NCBI GenBank assembly: GCA_023412755.1
Contig: JAEZCB010000142.1
Coordinates: forward strand, 1 to 17,700
Direction of reading: 5' to 3'
Length of the DNA: 17,700 bases
Origin: Bacteroidota bacterium
GTDB lineage: Bacteria > Bacteroidota > Bacteroidia > Flavobacteriales_F > PHOS-HE28
In this document: positions 7,181 to 15,330 of the stretch, one piece after another
Position numbering within the stretch: the first letter of the stretch is position 1
How the letters are laid out: each line of letters starts with the position of its first letter
Made by a program: the position numbers and the translations under genes
Notes under the pieces: generated by a model
What the model was told of the DNA's origin: nothing
What the model saw: the letters and a program-made list of their open reading frames with translations, nothing else
The model's database searches: none

Positions 7181-8020
7181 TTAGGCGCCCTTCCTGGCGT
7201 TGATGCGTTCGAGAATGAATTTGTTGCTCGGGTTCTTCGGGCGGCGGGTCTTCTTACCCTTGGCCAATAGACCCTTGCGGGTTCGCGGATGTCCACCGGA
7301 AGCGCGGCCTTCACCACCACCCATGGGGTGATCCACAGGGTTCATGGCCACGGCGCGAGTGCGCGGACGGCGGCCTTTCCAACGGTTGCGGCCTGCCTTG
7401 CCACTCTTCTGCAACATGTGCTCCGCGTTGCCAACGGTGCCCACGGTGGCCATGCATGCCACCAGCACCATGCGAAGCTCGCCGCTCGGCATCTTCAGGG
7501 TCGCATACTTGCCTTCACGCGCGCTCAACTGGGCGAAGGTGCCCGCGCTGCGAGCGATGGCGCCTCCCCGGCCCGGCTGCAATTCGATGTTATGCACCAC
7601 GGTACCCAAGGGGATCTCACTCAATGGAAGCGTGTTGCCTACTTCCGGTGCGATCCCGCTCTTGCCACTTACGACGGTCTGGCCGACCTTCAGACCGGTG
7701 GGGGCAAGCATGTAGCGCTTCTCACCATCGGCGTAGAAGAGCAGGGCGATGCGTGCGCTGCGGTTCGGATCATACTCGATCGTCTTCACCACAGCAGGAA
7801 CGCCATGCTTGTCGCGCTTCAGGTCCACTTCACGATAGCGCTGCTTGTGACCACCACCGATGTAGCGCATGGTCATCTTGCCCTGGTTGTTGCGGCCACC
7901 GCTCTTAACGGTGCCTTTGGTCAAAGCCTTCTCAGGCACCGCCGTGGTGATCCCTTCGAAGTCGGTGATCACCTTGTGACGGGTGCCGGGGGTGACCGGA
8001 TTGAGTTTGCGTACGCCCAT
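7181..8020 (-). CDS. rplB: 50S ribosomal protein L2 (uL2)
   Basis: L2 is an early-binding 23S rRNA protein needed for subunit association and for the peptidyl-transferase centre. The 279 residues begin MGVRKLNPVTPGTRHKVITD. They contain TIEYDPNRSARIALLFYADG, the OB-fold and SH3-like core, and the C-terminal signature MNPVDHPMGGGEGRASGGHP at about 224-243. The segment reads HPMGGG where E. coli has HPHGGG. From memory this is usual in this clade, so I do not treat it as a defect. Length is normal. Confidence 0.97.
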   Translation of the reverse strand: MGVRKLNPVTPGTRHKVITDFEGITTAVPEKALTKGTVKSGGRNNQGKMTMRYIGGGHKQRYREVDLKRDKHGVPAVVKTIEYDPNRSARIALLFYADGEKRYMLAPTGLKVGQTVVSGKSGIAPEVGNTLPLSEIPLGTVVHNIELQPGRGGAIARSAGTFAQLSAREGKYATLKMPSGELRMVLVACMATVGTVGNAEHMLQKSGKAGRNRWKGRRPRTRAVAMNPVDHPMGGGEGRASGGHPRTRKGLLAKGKKTRRPKNPSNKFILERINARKGA

Positions 8021-8040
8021 TGTTCCTAGGTACTACCGGG

Positions 8041-8334
8041 TCAAATGCTGCTGTATAGATCGATGGCCTCGCCCTCCTTCAGGGTCACGATCGCCTTTTT
8101 ATAGCTGGGCGTGCGGCCTTTGAGGATGAGACTTTTGGTATAGCGGGTGCGGTTCTTTCCACGGACGATCATGGTGCGCACACCGGTCACCGTCACATTG
8201 TACTCTTTTTCCACCGCTTGTTTGATCTGCAGCTTGTTGCTGTTCTTGTCGACTACGAAACCATAACGGCCCTCTTTCTCGCCCTGGGCTGTCATCTTCT
8301 CGGTAACGATCGGACGGATGATGGTCTGGCTCAT
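8041..8334 (-). CDS. rplW: 50S ribosomal protein L23 (uL23)
   Basis: L23 sits at the peptide-tunnel exit and is the main docking point for trigger factor and SRP. The 97 residues start MSQTIIRPIVTEKMTAQGEK. They include YGFVVDKNSNKLQIKQAVEK and VTVTGVRTMIVRGKNRTRYT, and end KAIVTLKEGEAIDLYSSI, close to the family pattern. Four bases separate it from rplD. Confidence 0.96.
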   Translation of the reverse strand: MSQTIIRPIVTEKMTAQGEKEGRYGFVVDKNSNKLQIKQAVEKEYNVTVTGVRTMIVRGKNRTRYTKSLILKGRTPSYKKAIVTLKEGEAIDLYSSI

Positions 8335-8338
8335 GGCT

Positions 8339-8968
8339 TTACTTGGTGAGGGTGGCTTCCAGCGGAGCGATCGCGTCGTGCACGATCAGCATGCCGTTGC
8401 AATTCATGATATCGTAGGTACTCAGCTCGCTGGCCACCACCACGCGTGCACCCTGGATGTTGCGTGCGCTCATGAGCACGTTGTCATCCTTGGTGGGCAC
8501 TACCAGCAGGCTCTTGCGAGCACCGAGTTCAAAGCTCTTCAGGAAAGCGGCGAACTCCTTGGTCTTCGGTGCGGCAAGGCCTATGGAATCGACCACCTTG
8601 ATCGCACCATCCTTGGCCTTATATGTGAGGGCACTGCGGCGGGCCAGGTCCTTCACCTTCTTGTTCAGCTTGAAGGAGTAGTCGCGGGGCTTGGGACCGA
8701 ACACGCGTGCACCGCCCTTGAACAGGGGGCTCTTGATGCTACCCTTGCGGGAGCCTCCGGTGCCCTTCTGGCGGTGCAGCTTCTTGGTGGAACCGCTCAC
8801 CTCGCTCTTTTCGAGGGTCTTGTGGGTGCCCTGACGCTTATTGGCCAGGTGCTGCTTCACATCCAGCCAGATGGCATGGTCGTTCGGCTCGATCGCGAAC
8901 ACTGCGTCGTTCAGCTTTGCCTTTTTGCCTGTGGACTTGCCGTCCTTGGCGAAGATCTCGAGTTCCAT
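8339..8968 (-). CDS. rplD: 50S ribosomal protein L4 (uL4)
   Basis: L4 places a long loop in the peptide tunnel; in E. coli it also represses the S10 operon. The 209-residue product starts MELEIFAKDGKSTGKKAKLN. The tunnel loop spans about 43-100, with KRQGTHKTLEKSEVSGSTKK, HRQKGTGGSRKGSIKSPLFK and GGARVFGPKPRDYSFKLNKK. The Rossmann-like C-terminal half follows. No S10-leader-type control region is expected, because rpsJ here is internal to a longer operon. Confidence 0.97.
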   Translation of the reverse strand: MELEIFAKDGKSTGKKAKLNDAVFAIEPNDHAIWLDVKQHLANKRQGTHKTLEKSEVSGSTKKLHRQKGTGGSRKGSIKSPLFKGGARVFGPKPRDYSFKLNKKVKDLARRSALTYKAKDGAIKVVDSIGLAAPKTKEFAAFLKSFELGARKSLLVVPTKDDNVLMSARNIQGARVVVASELSTYDIMNCNGMLIVHDAIAPLEATLTK

Positions 8969-8969
8969 C

Positions 8970-9587
8970 TTATTTCCAGATGATCACGATGCCACCCTTG
9001 GGTCCGGGAACGGTACCCTTGAGCAACAACAGGTTCTTGGAGGTATCCACCTTGATCACCTTGAGGTTCTCGGTGGTGATCCGTTTGCCACCCATGCGGC
9101 CGGCCATGCGCAGGCCTTTGAACACGCGGCTGGGGTATGAAGAGCCACCCAGTGAGCCGGGGGCGCGTGAACGGTCGTGCTGGCCGTGGGTGCCTTCGCC
9201 AACGCCGCTGAAACCGTGGCGCTTTACAACACCTTGGAAGCCTTTTCCTTTGGCGTCGCCTGAGACGGTGACGAAGCTGCCCTCTTCGAAGAAGTCCACG
9301 CCGATGGTGTCACCGGGCTTGTATTCCTGCTCGAATTCCTTGAATTCGTGGATCATCCGCTTCGGGGTGGTCCCTGCCTTCTTGAAGTGCCCGATGGCCG
9401 CGGCCGAAGTGTTCTTTTCCCGGCGCTCTCCGTAGCCGAGCTGGACCGCCGCATAGCCATCCTTCTCAACGGTCTTCACCTGGGTGACCACATTGGGTTC
9501 AGCCTCGATGATGGTGCATGCTACCATCGACCCGTCCGTATCGAACAGGCTGGTCATGCCGATCTTTCTTCCTAACAAACCGCTCAT
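8970..9587 (-). CDS. rplC: 50S ribosomal protein L3 (uL3)
   Basis: L3 starts large-subunit assembly and reaches toward the peptidyl-transferase centre. The 205 residues begin MSGLLGRKIGMTSLFDTDGS. The central extension contains GKGFQGVVKRHGFSGVGEGT and HGQHDRSRAPGSLGGSSYPS. Gln136 lies in the HGQ segment, which is methylated by PrmB in E. coli. The end is LLLLKGTVPGPKGGIVIIWK. Its stop is one base before the rplD start. Confidence 0.97.
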   Translation of the reverse strand: MSGLLGRKIGMTSLFDTDGSMVACTIIEAEPNVVTQVKTVEKDGYAAVQLGYGERREKNTSAAAIGHFKKAGTTPKRMIHEFKEFEQEYKPGDTIGVDFFEEGSFVTVSGDAKGKGFQGVVKRHGFSGVGEGTHGQHDRSRAPGSLGGSSYPSRVFKGLRMAGRMGGKRITTENLKVIKVDTSKNLLLLKGTVPGPKGGIVIIWK

Positions 9588-9606
9588 TGTGGTACAGCTT
9601 TATCGG

Positions 9607-9912
9607 TCAGACCTTGATCTCCACATCCACGCCGCTGGGGAGTTCCAGCTTCATCAGGGCATCGATCGTCTTGGAGGACGAACTGTAGATGTCCATCATG
9701 CGCTTGTAGCTGCAGAGCTGGAATTGCTCGCGGGCCTTTTTGTTCACGTGCGGGGAGCGGAGCACTGTGAAAATGCGCTTGTGGGTCGGCAGTGGAATGG
9801 GTCCACTTACCACGGCGCCGGTGCTCTTCACCGTCTTTACGATCTTCTCGGCGCTTTTGTCGACGAGATTGTGATCGTACGACCGCAGCTTGATCCTGAT
9901 CTTTTGGGTCAT
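9607..9912 (-). CDS. rpsJ: 30S ribosomal protein S10 (uS10, NusE)
   Basis: S10 is a head protein of the small subunit and, as NusE, a partner of NusB and NusG in antitermination and transcription-translation coupling. The 101 residues start MTQKIRIKLRSYDHNLVDKS and contain the signature GPIPLPTHKRIFTVLRSPHV at about 37-56. They end SGVDVEIKV. It follows fusA by 15 bases with no tuf gene between them. Confidence 0.98.
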   Translation of the reverse strand: MTQKIRIKLRSYDHNLVDKSAEKIVKTVKSTGAVVSGPIPLPTHKRIFTVLRSPHVNKKAREQFQLCSYKRMMDIYSSSSKTIDALMKLELPSGVDVEIKV

Positions 9913-9927
9913 CGCTATTCGTGCGGG

Positions 9928-12036
9928 TTATGCTGAAACTTTTCCACGCACCTTGGCCAGGACGGCTTCGGTCACGTTGTTTGGTGCGATCTCGTAATGG
10001 CTGAACTCCATGGTGCTGCTTGCGCGGCCGGAGCTCATGGTACGCAGGGAGGTAACGTAGCCGAACATCTCGCTCAGGGGAACTTTTCCCCTGAGCGCCT
10101 TGGCGCCGGCACGATCGTCCATGCCTTCGATCTGGCCACGGCGGCGGTTGAGGTCACCTACGATGTCACCCATGTTCTCTTCGGGGGTCACCACTTCGAT
10201 CTTCATGATGGGCTCGAGCAGTACCGGACGCGCCTTGGGCAGGGCCGTACGGAACGCGCTCTTCGCGCAGATCTCGAAGCTCAATGCGTCGGAGTCCACG
10301 TTGTGGAAGCTTCCATCATACAGCGTCACCTTCAAACTTTCCATCGGGAAGCCGGCGAGGACACCATTTTTCAGCGATGCCTCGAAGCCTTTCGCCACGG
10401 GCTGGATGAATTCCTTCGGAATGACACCACCCTTGATCTCATCGATGAACTCCAGGCCGGTCTTCTCGGGATCGGTCTGAGGCTCTATGCGCACATGGAT
10501 ATCGGCGAACTTACCACGGCCACCGGTCTGCTTCTTATACAGTTCGCGATGTTCAACTGTGGAGGTTATAGCCTCCTTGTACTTCACTTGTGGCGCACCC
10601 TGGTTGCACTCGACCTTGAACTCACGCTTCAGGCGGTCAACGATGATCTCCAGGTGCAATTCGCCCATTCCGCTGATCACGGTCTGGCCGGTCTCCTCGT
10701 CGGTGTGCACCTTGAAGGTGGGATCCTCTTCAGCGAGCTTCGCCAGGCTCTGGCCCAGCTTATCCATGTCGGCCTGGGTCTTGGGCTCCACTGCGATACC
10801 GATCACCGGCTCGGGGAAGCTCATGCTCTCCAGGATGATCGGATTGTTCTCATCACACAGCGTATCGCCGGTGCGGATATCCTTGAACCCTACGGCCGCG
10901 CCGATGTCACCGGCTTCGATCACTTCCACCGGATTCTGTTTGTTGGCATGCATCTGGAAGATGCGGCTGATGCGCTCCTTGTTGCCAGACCGCATGTTCT
11001 TCACATAGCTGCCGGCCGGTACTCTGCCGCTGTAGCAGCGGAAGAAGGCCAGACGCCCCACGTAGGGATCGGTTGCGATCTTGAAGGCCAATGAGGCCAT
11101 TGGTTCGCTGGGATCGGGCTTGCGCAGCACCTCCTCACCGGTATCCGGATCGGTACCTGATACCGATGCGATATCCATCGGGCTGGGCAGATAGGCCATC
11201 ACCGCGTCGAGCATCGTTTGTACGCCCTTATTCTTGAAGGCGCTGCCGCACAGGATCGGCGAGATGCTCATATTGATCGTGCTCTTGCGGATCGCATCCA
11301 TGATCTCGGCCTCGGTGAGGCTTTCAGGATCATTGAAATACTTCTCCATCAAGGTGTCGTTGCTTTCAGCGACGTTCTCGATGAGTTTGTCGCGCCACTC
11401 CTTGACCGTTTCCTTCAGCTCCTCCGGGATGGGAACTTCGCTCCAGGTCATTCCCTGGTCCGCCTCATTCCACACCATGCCGCGGTTGTTGATCAAGTCC
11501 ACGACCCCCTTGAAATCAGCCTCTGCTCCGATGGGCACCTGAAGGGGAACCGGATTGGCACCGAGGCGCTCACGGATCTGTGTGACCACATTGAAGAAAT
11601 CGGCACCACTACGGTCCATCTTGTTCACGAAGCCAAGACGGGGAACCTTGTACTTGTTGGCCTGGCGCCAAACGGTCTCGCTCTGTGGCTCCACCCCTCC
11701 AACGGCGCAGAACAGGGCCACGGCACCGTCCAGAACACGCAGGCTGCGCTCGACTTCCACGGTGAAATCCACGTGACCCGGCGTATCGATCAGGTTGATC
11801 TTATACTTGTCACCACGGTAGATCCATGCTGTGGTGGTCGCGGCGCTGGTGATCGTGATACCACGCTCCTGCTCCTGCTCCATCCAGTCCATGGTGGCGG
11901 CACCGTCGTGTACTTCACCGATCTTGTGCGTAAGGCCGGTGTAGTACAGGATGCGCTCGGACGTGGTCGTCTTACCGGCATCGATGTGCGCCATGATGCC
12001 GATGTTGCGCGTATATGCTAGGTCCCTCTTGGCCAT
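9928..12036 (-). CDS. fusA: Elongation factor G (EF-G)
   Basis: EF-G is the cytoplasmic GTPase that drives tRNA-mRNA translocation and, with RRF, ribosome recycling. The product is 702 residues, the normal length. GTPase motifs are all present: P-loop AHIDAGKT (16-23), switch I RGIT (58-61), DTPGHVD (84-90), NKMD (138-141) and GSAFKNKG. Domain II contains GRLAFFRCYSGRVPAGSYVK. Domain IV contains KYKEAITSTVEHRELYKKQT and GRGKFADIHVRIEP. Domain V contains MGDIVGDLNRRRGQIEGMDD and ends SHYEIAPNNVTEAVLAKVRG. It lies 28 bases after rpsG, in str order but without the following tuf. Confidence 0.98.
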   Translation of the reverse strand: MAKRDLAYTRNIGIMAHIDAGKTTTSERILYYTGLTHKIGEVHDGAATMDWMEQEQERGITITSAATTTAWIYRGDKYKINLIDTPGHVDFTVEVERSLRVLDGAVALFCAVGGVEPQSETVWRQANKYKVPRLGFVNKMDRSGADFFNVVTQIRERLGANPVPLQVPIGAEADFKGVVDLINNRGMVWNEADQGMTWSEVPIPEELKETVKEWRDKLIENVAESNDTLMEKYFNDPESLTEAEIMDAIRKSTINMSISPILCGSAFKNKGVQTMLDAVMAYLPSPMDIASVSGTDPDTGEEVLRKPDPSEPMASLAFKIATDPYVGRLAFFRCYSGRVPAGSYVKNMRSGNKERISRIFQMHANKQNPVEVIEAGDIGAAVGFKDIRTGDTLCDENNPIILESMSFPEPVIGIAVEPKTQADMDKLGQSLAKLAEEDPTFKVHTDEETGQTVISGMGELHLEIIVDRLKREFKVECNQGAPQVKYKEAITSTVEHRELYKKQTGGRGKFADIHVRIEPQTDPEKTGLEFIDEIKGGVIPKEFIQPVAKGFEASLKNGVLAGFPMESLKVTLYDGSFHNVDSDALSFEICAKSAFRTALPKARPVLLEPIMKIEVVTPEENMGDIVGDLNRRRGQIEGMDDRAGAKALRGKVPLSEMFGYVTSLRTMSSGRASSTMEFSHYEIAPNNVTEAVLAKVRGKVSA

Positions 12037-12064
12037 TGTTGCTCTCTCTTCTACCTCTCAGTGA

Positions 12065-12529
12065 TCAGAAACGGAAGTGGCTGAATGCCTTGTTGGCCTC
12101 GGCCATTTTGTGGACCTCCTCCTTCTTCTTGAAAGCGGCACCTTCTTCCTTGCTTGCGGCGAGGATCTCGTTGGCGAGCTTCATGGCCATGCTCCGCTCA
12201 TTACGGTTGCGGGCGTATCCGATCAACCACTTCATGGCGAGGCTCTTCTTGCGGTCCTCGCGAACGGCCTGCGGGATCTGGAAATTGGCACCACCCACGC
12301 GGCGGCTGCGTACTTCCACTTGTGGTGTAACATTGTGGAGCGCCTTACGGAAGATCTCCAGGCCATCCTCACCACTCTTTTCAGCAACGATGTCGATGGC
12401 GTTGTAGAAGATGTCCAATGACTTGCTCTTCTTGCCGTCGTACATCAAGTTGTTCACGAACTTGGTCACCTGCACGTCACTGAATTTCGGATCGGGCAGG
12501 GTAGTATGCTTGACTGTCTTCTTACGCAT
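12065..12529 (-). CDS. rpsG: 30S ribosomal protein S7 (uS7)
   Basis: S7 nucleates assembly of the small-subunit head and lies near the E site. The 154 residues begin MRKKTVKHTTLPDPKFSDVQ. They contain the signature DGKKSKSLDIFYNAIDIVAE, the beta-hairpin segment TPQVEVRSRRVGGANFQIPQ, and NERSMAMKLANEILAASKEE. They end MAEANKAFSHFRF. It is 20 bases after rpsL. Confidence 0.98.
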   Translation of the reverse strand: MRKKTVKHTTLPDPKFSDVQVTKFVNNLMYDGKKSKSLDIFYNAIDIVAEKSGEDGLEIFRKALHNVTPQVEVRSRRVGGANFQIPQAVREDRKKSLAMKWLIGYARNRNERSMAMKLANEILAASKEEGAAFKKKEEVHKMAEANKAFSHFRF

Positions 12530-12549
12530 GGCTCTCTATCCGTGAACGA

Positions 12550-12957
12550 TTACTTCTTCTTGGCTCCTTTGGCTGGCGCTGCACCTGGCTTTGGACGCTT
12601 GGTGCCATATTTCGAGCGGCGCTGGTTGCGGCCTTCAACACCCGAGGTGTCCAATACACCACGTACGATGTGGTACTTCACACCAGGCAGGTCCTTCACA
12701 CGACCGCCGCGCACGAGCACGATGCTGTGTTCCTGAAGGTTGTGACCCTCGCCACCGATGTACGCGATCACTTCATATCCGTTGACCAAGCGCACCTTTG
12801 CCACCTTGCGAAGCGCGGAATTCGGCTTCTTGGGGGTGGTGGTGTACACCTTGGTGCATACGCCGCGGCGCTGAGGGCAACCGGTCAGTGCGACCGATAT
12901 GCTCTTGTACTCAGGGTTTTCGCGACCCTTCCGGATGAGCTGTTGAATGGTTGGCAT
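12550..12957 (-). CDS. rpsL: 30S ribosomal protein S12 (uS12)
   Basis: S12 is the decoding-centre protein that controls accuracy and is the classic streptomycin target. The 135 residues start MPTIQQLIRKGRENPEYKSI. The signatures TTTPKKPNSALRKVAKVRLV and GGRVKDLPGVKYHIVRGVLD are present. The lysines usually changed in resistant mutants are wild type, and the aspartate of KDLPG that carries beta-methylthiolation in E. coli is intact. After the standard KYGTKRPKP end there is a short Ala/Lys tail (GAAPAKGAKKK). It is the first gene of the operon, about 50-60 bases after the predicted promoter. Confidence 0.98.
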   Translation of the reverse strand: MPTIQQLIRKGRENPEYKSISVALTGCPQRRGVCTKVYTTTPKKPNSALRKVAKVRLVNGYEVIAYIGGEGHNLQEHSIVLVRGGRVKDLPGVKYHIVRGVLDTSGVEGRNQRRSKYGTKRPKPGAAPAKGAKKK

Positions 12958-13259
12958 GCGCTCGTTTCGTCTTGTCTATCAGGTGCTTTCGCCTACTCCT
13001 TGGCAAAAACGGGCTGCAAAGGTAGGAAAATTTCGTTTCCAACCGAGGAGTGTTGGTTGAAATTCCACCTGTGTCGGGCGATGCCCTTCATCATCCTCAC
13101 TCCCACCCCTCCTTCGACAACACAAACTGCTTTGGTAATCAAGGATTTTTAACTAGGTAGAAGGCAGCTTATGTCCAAGTTGATAACCTCACCTTCAGAT
13201 AATGCGGGCGACTCGGGTTCATCTACCTTCCTTACCTTCGTTCGCATCATTTGATCTAA
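12958..13259. other. Intergenic region between the ribosomal operon and the fic-like gene
   Basis: These 302 bases separate two divergent genes. The part near rpsL holds a Bacteroidota-type promoter (entered separately) and an untranslated leader of about 50 bases. For the plus-strand gene I see only a weak candidate, TACCTTCG at 13233-13240, one base off TAnnTTTG and without a -33 element at a usual distance. No tRNA, small gene or clear terminator was recognised. Confidence 0.6.
13017..13042 (-). promoter_or_regulatory. Predicted promoter of the rpsL-secY operon
   Basis: On the minus strand TACCTTTG (13024 to 13017) matches the Bacteroidota primary sigma factor -7 consensus TAnnTTTG exactly. 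A TTG (13042 to 13040) lies upstream with a 15-base spacer, a little short for the usual -33 element. The spacer is AT-rich (AAACGAAATTTTCC). Transcription would start near 13010, giving a leader of about 50 bases before the rpsL ATG at 12957. The consensus is established knowledge; its use here is inferred. Confidence 0.65.
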
Positions 13260-14228
13260 ATGGACCTTGGAAGCATCACCTACTATTCCATTAGCCCGCG
13301 TCTTTTGAACCTGCTGGCACAGGTGCATGAGCGGCTGGGAATGGTAGAGGCGCGCCATCTGCTTCTTCCAACAGCGAGCATGGCCAAGGCCTATCGGGTG
13401 AGCGCTGTACACGCGACCCTTGCCATCGAGGGAAGCCTGTTGGATCCGCATCCGGTGGCCGAACTGGCCGACAAACATGCCGGTTCCACGGAAGGCCCTG
13501 CGGCATTGGAGGCGGTGAACACACATCGGGTACATGATCTTCTTGCTTCCCTGGACCCATTCATGGATCAGGACCTGCGGCAAGCCCATTCGGTGCTCAT
13601 GCACGGCCTGGCTGTGGATGCCGGGCACTACCGGAATGGCTCCATTGATGTGTTCTATGGCGAGCCGACCCCCCTACGAACCGCTCCGGCACACCGGCTG
13701 CCAGTGGTGCTGCAGGAATTGCTGACCCATGCCGAAGAGGATGATTTCCCTCCTCTGATCACAAGTTGTGTCGTGCATTTCGGATTGATCTATCTGCGCC
13801 CATTCAGTGCTGGCAATGGAAGATTGGCGCGGCTCTGGCAGCGACGCCTGCTTATGCGGCATTGGCCCGTATTCGGCTATCTGCCCGTGGAAGCTTTTAT
13901 CCACAAGACCGAACCAGCGTACTACGCGGCATTGGAATATGCTGACCGCAGAGGCGATTGTGGCGGTTTCATAGTGTACCTGCTGGAGCGGATCGAAGAG
14001 GCATTGGCCGAACTCCTTTCATTCCCAAACCCGTTTCGTTCACCGCTTGAGCGTGTGGAATTATTCCTCCTACGGACGGACATCGGGTCTTTCCGCCGGA
14101 AGGAATATCTGGCCAACTATCCCGAATTGAGCACAGCAACAGCAACACGCGACCTACGGGAGGCTGTGTCGCATGGAACGCTGCGGATGGAAGGGGAAGG
14201 AAGAGCAGCGGTCTATAGGCCAACCTGA
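13260..14228 (+). CDS. Fic-fold protein with degenerate catalytic motif and C-terminal winged helix
   Basis: Fic proteins usually transfer AMP or another phosphate-containing group to target proteins, using HPFx(D/E)GNGRxxR. This 322-residue product has the Fic fold signs. They include AGHYRNGSIDVFYGEP at 121-136 (flap) and the core VHFGLIYLRPFSAGNGRLAR at 172-191. In that core Arg180 replaces the catalytic His and Ala184 replaces the Mg-binding Asp/Glu, while Asn186, Arg188 and Arg191 remain. The inhibitory-helix motif (S/T)xxxE(G/N) is intact as Thr53 to Gly58 (TLAIEG). Residues about 262-320 form a winged helix (FRRKEYLANYPELSTATATR, DLREAVSHGTLRM). The start is fixed, because an in-frame TAA directly precedes the ATG. 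Classical AMP transferase activity is unlikely; a regulatory or altered role is inference. Confidence 0.88.
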   Translation: MDLGSITYYSISPRLLNLLAQVHERLGMVEARHLLLPTASMAKAYRVSAVHATLAIEGSLLDPHPVAELADKHAGSTEGPAALEAVNTHRVHDLLASLDPFMDQDLRQAHSVLMHGLAVDAGHYRNGSIDVFYGEPTPLRTAPAHRLPVVLQELLTHAEEDDFPPLITSCVVHFGLIYLRPFSAGNGRLARLWQRRLLMRHWPVFGYLPVEAFIHKTEPAYYAALEYADRRGDCGGFIVYLLERIEEALAELLSFPNPFRSPLERVELFLLRTDIGSFRRKEYLANYPELSTATATRDLREAVSHGTLRMEGEGRAAVYRPT

Positions 14229-14260
14229 GCGACACTGATGCGGAGCACGCATTCGGCTCA
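14226..14260. other. Imperfect inverted repeat joining two convergent stop codons
   Basis: The two tail-to-tail genes end 29 bases apart. TGAGC (14226-14230) and GCTCA (14256-14260) pair and include both stop codons. Inside them ATGCG (14238-14242) pairs with CGCAT (14248-14252) around a 5-base loop. The internal loop is uneven (7 and 3 bases) and there is no T run, so this is at best a weak two-way terminator. Confidence 0.25.
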
Positions 14261-15293
14261 CTGTTTCTTATCCTGCCGTTTCATATAAAGCTGCTCCACC
14301 AGAACAATGCCGATACCCACCAGCGGGGTCGCCATGATCACCCCCCAGGCGCCGGCGAGAGTACCCATGCCGATCTGCGATACGATCAGCAACGCGGGTG
14401 GCATGTGGATGTGCTTGTGTTGAAGAGGGGGCCGGATCAGTGTGCTCTCCAGTACCTGTACAGCTACATACAGGATCACCACATACAGCATGGTCTGCGG
14501 TCCTTCCAGCATCGCCACCAATGCGGCAGGGATCAACGCGATCAGCGGACCGAAATTGGGAATGAAGTTGAGCAGACCAGCGATCACGGCAAGTATCAAG
14601 GCCATGGGCACACCAAGTATCACGAGGCCAACCCCATTGCAAATGGATACGAATAGCATGGACAGCAAGCTTGCCTTCAACCATTGGCCCAACATGCCCT
14701 GTCTTGTTGATCACATCCTTACCCTCTTCACGCGCATTCGCCGGTAGCAGACGAACCATGCCTTTACGATAGATCCCTGGCTGTGAAGTGAAGAAGAGCG
14801 CCAGGATCAGGAGCACATACAGATCACCGAGCACCCCGAAAGTGCTGGTGAAGAATTGCTCGCCCACCTCCCGCACCCTATCCTGATCCTCCTGCGAAGA
14901 GATCCATCTCAGTGCTTCCCTACCTGCACCGTGCTGGCGCATGTCATCCTGGATGTCGTTCACCATTTTAGGAAGTTCCTGACTGATCGCTTCCGCCTGC
15001 TGGGACAGTTGATCCCCGGCCAGATAGAAGAATCCAAAGAGTATACCCAGCGTACCAATGAGAGAGATGGCCATGCAGACATTGCGGTGCCATTTGGTCT
15101 TACGCTGGATCAGATCGCCGAGCGCGTGGAAATAGATCGCTATGAGCGCCGCGGCCAGCACCATGAGCAACAGGTTGAACACGGCCCTCATCACGAAGAG
15201 TGAGAGCACCACCAGGGCCACTATGCCCATGGTCAACCAAACTTTGTTCTCGTATTTCCTTGAGGGTGAATGTTCCTGATCGCGTGGCTCCAT
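14258..15293 (-). pseudogene. AI-2E (PerM/YdiK-type) family membrane transporter, frameshifted
   Basis: This family comprises inner-membrane proteins with about seven to eight segments. Members have been linked to export of autoinducer-2 or to Na+/H+ antiport, so the substrate cannot be told from sequence. The first frame starts MEPRDQEHSPSRKYENKVWL at 15293. It has two hydrophobic segments at about 18-60, a third with LIGTLGILFGFFYLAGDQL, a soluble region, and a fourth with DLYVLLILALFFTSQPGIY. Homology leaves this frame near INKTGH and resumes one frame over at LGQWLKASLLSMLFVSI, at about 14693. The second frame has the family motif GLLNFIPNFGPLIALIPAAL and ends ATPLVGIGIVLVEQLYM. The family usually has HTL at the junction, so a 2-base deletion fits best and would restore 345 residues. 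It starts 37 bases after the upstream ATPase gene and may share its transcript. Confidence 0.85.
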
Positions 15294-15330
15294 TCCATGA
15301 AGTTATGAAAGCGAACAGGAGGTGCGCTGC

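Noticed and set aside
7300..7330. L2 reads HPMGGG instead of HPHGGG near the peptidyl-transferase contact.
   Set aside because: From memory this variant is usual in Bacteroidota L2, and the rest of the segment is intact, so it is not evidence of a defect.
9997..11094. A 365-codon plus-strand open frame.
   Set aside because: It lies antisense within fusA and mirrors conserved EF-G codons; the His/Leu/Gly/Ala-rich composition is typical of antisense frames in GC-rich genes.
12550..12585. Ala/Pro/Lys tail at the end of S12.
   Set aside because: Short basic tails after KRPK are common in this protein and the tail is only about a dozen residues.
13149..13628. A 159-codon minus-strand frame overlapping the fic-like gene.
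   Set aside because: It has no recognisable domain and overlaps the conserved Fic N-terminal half on the other strand.
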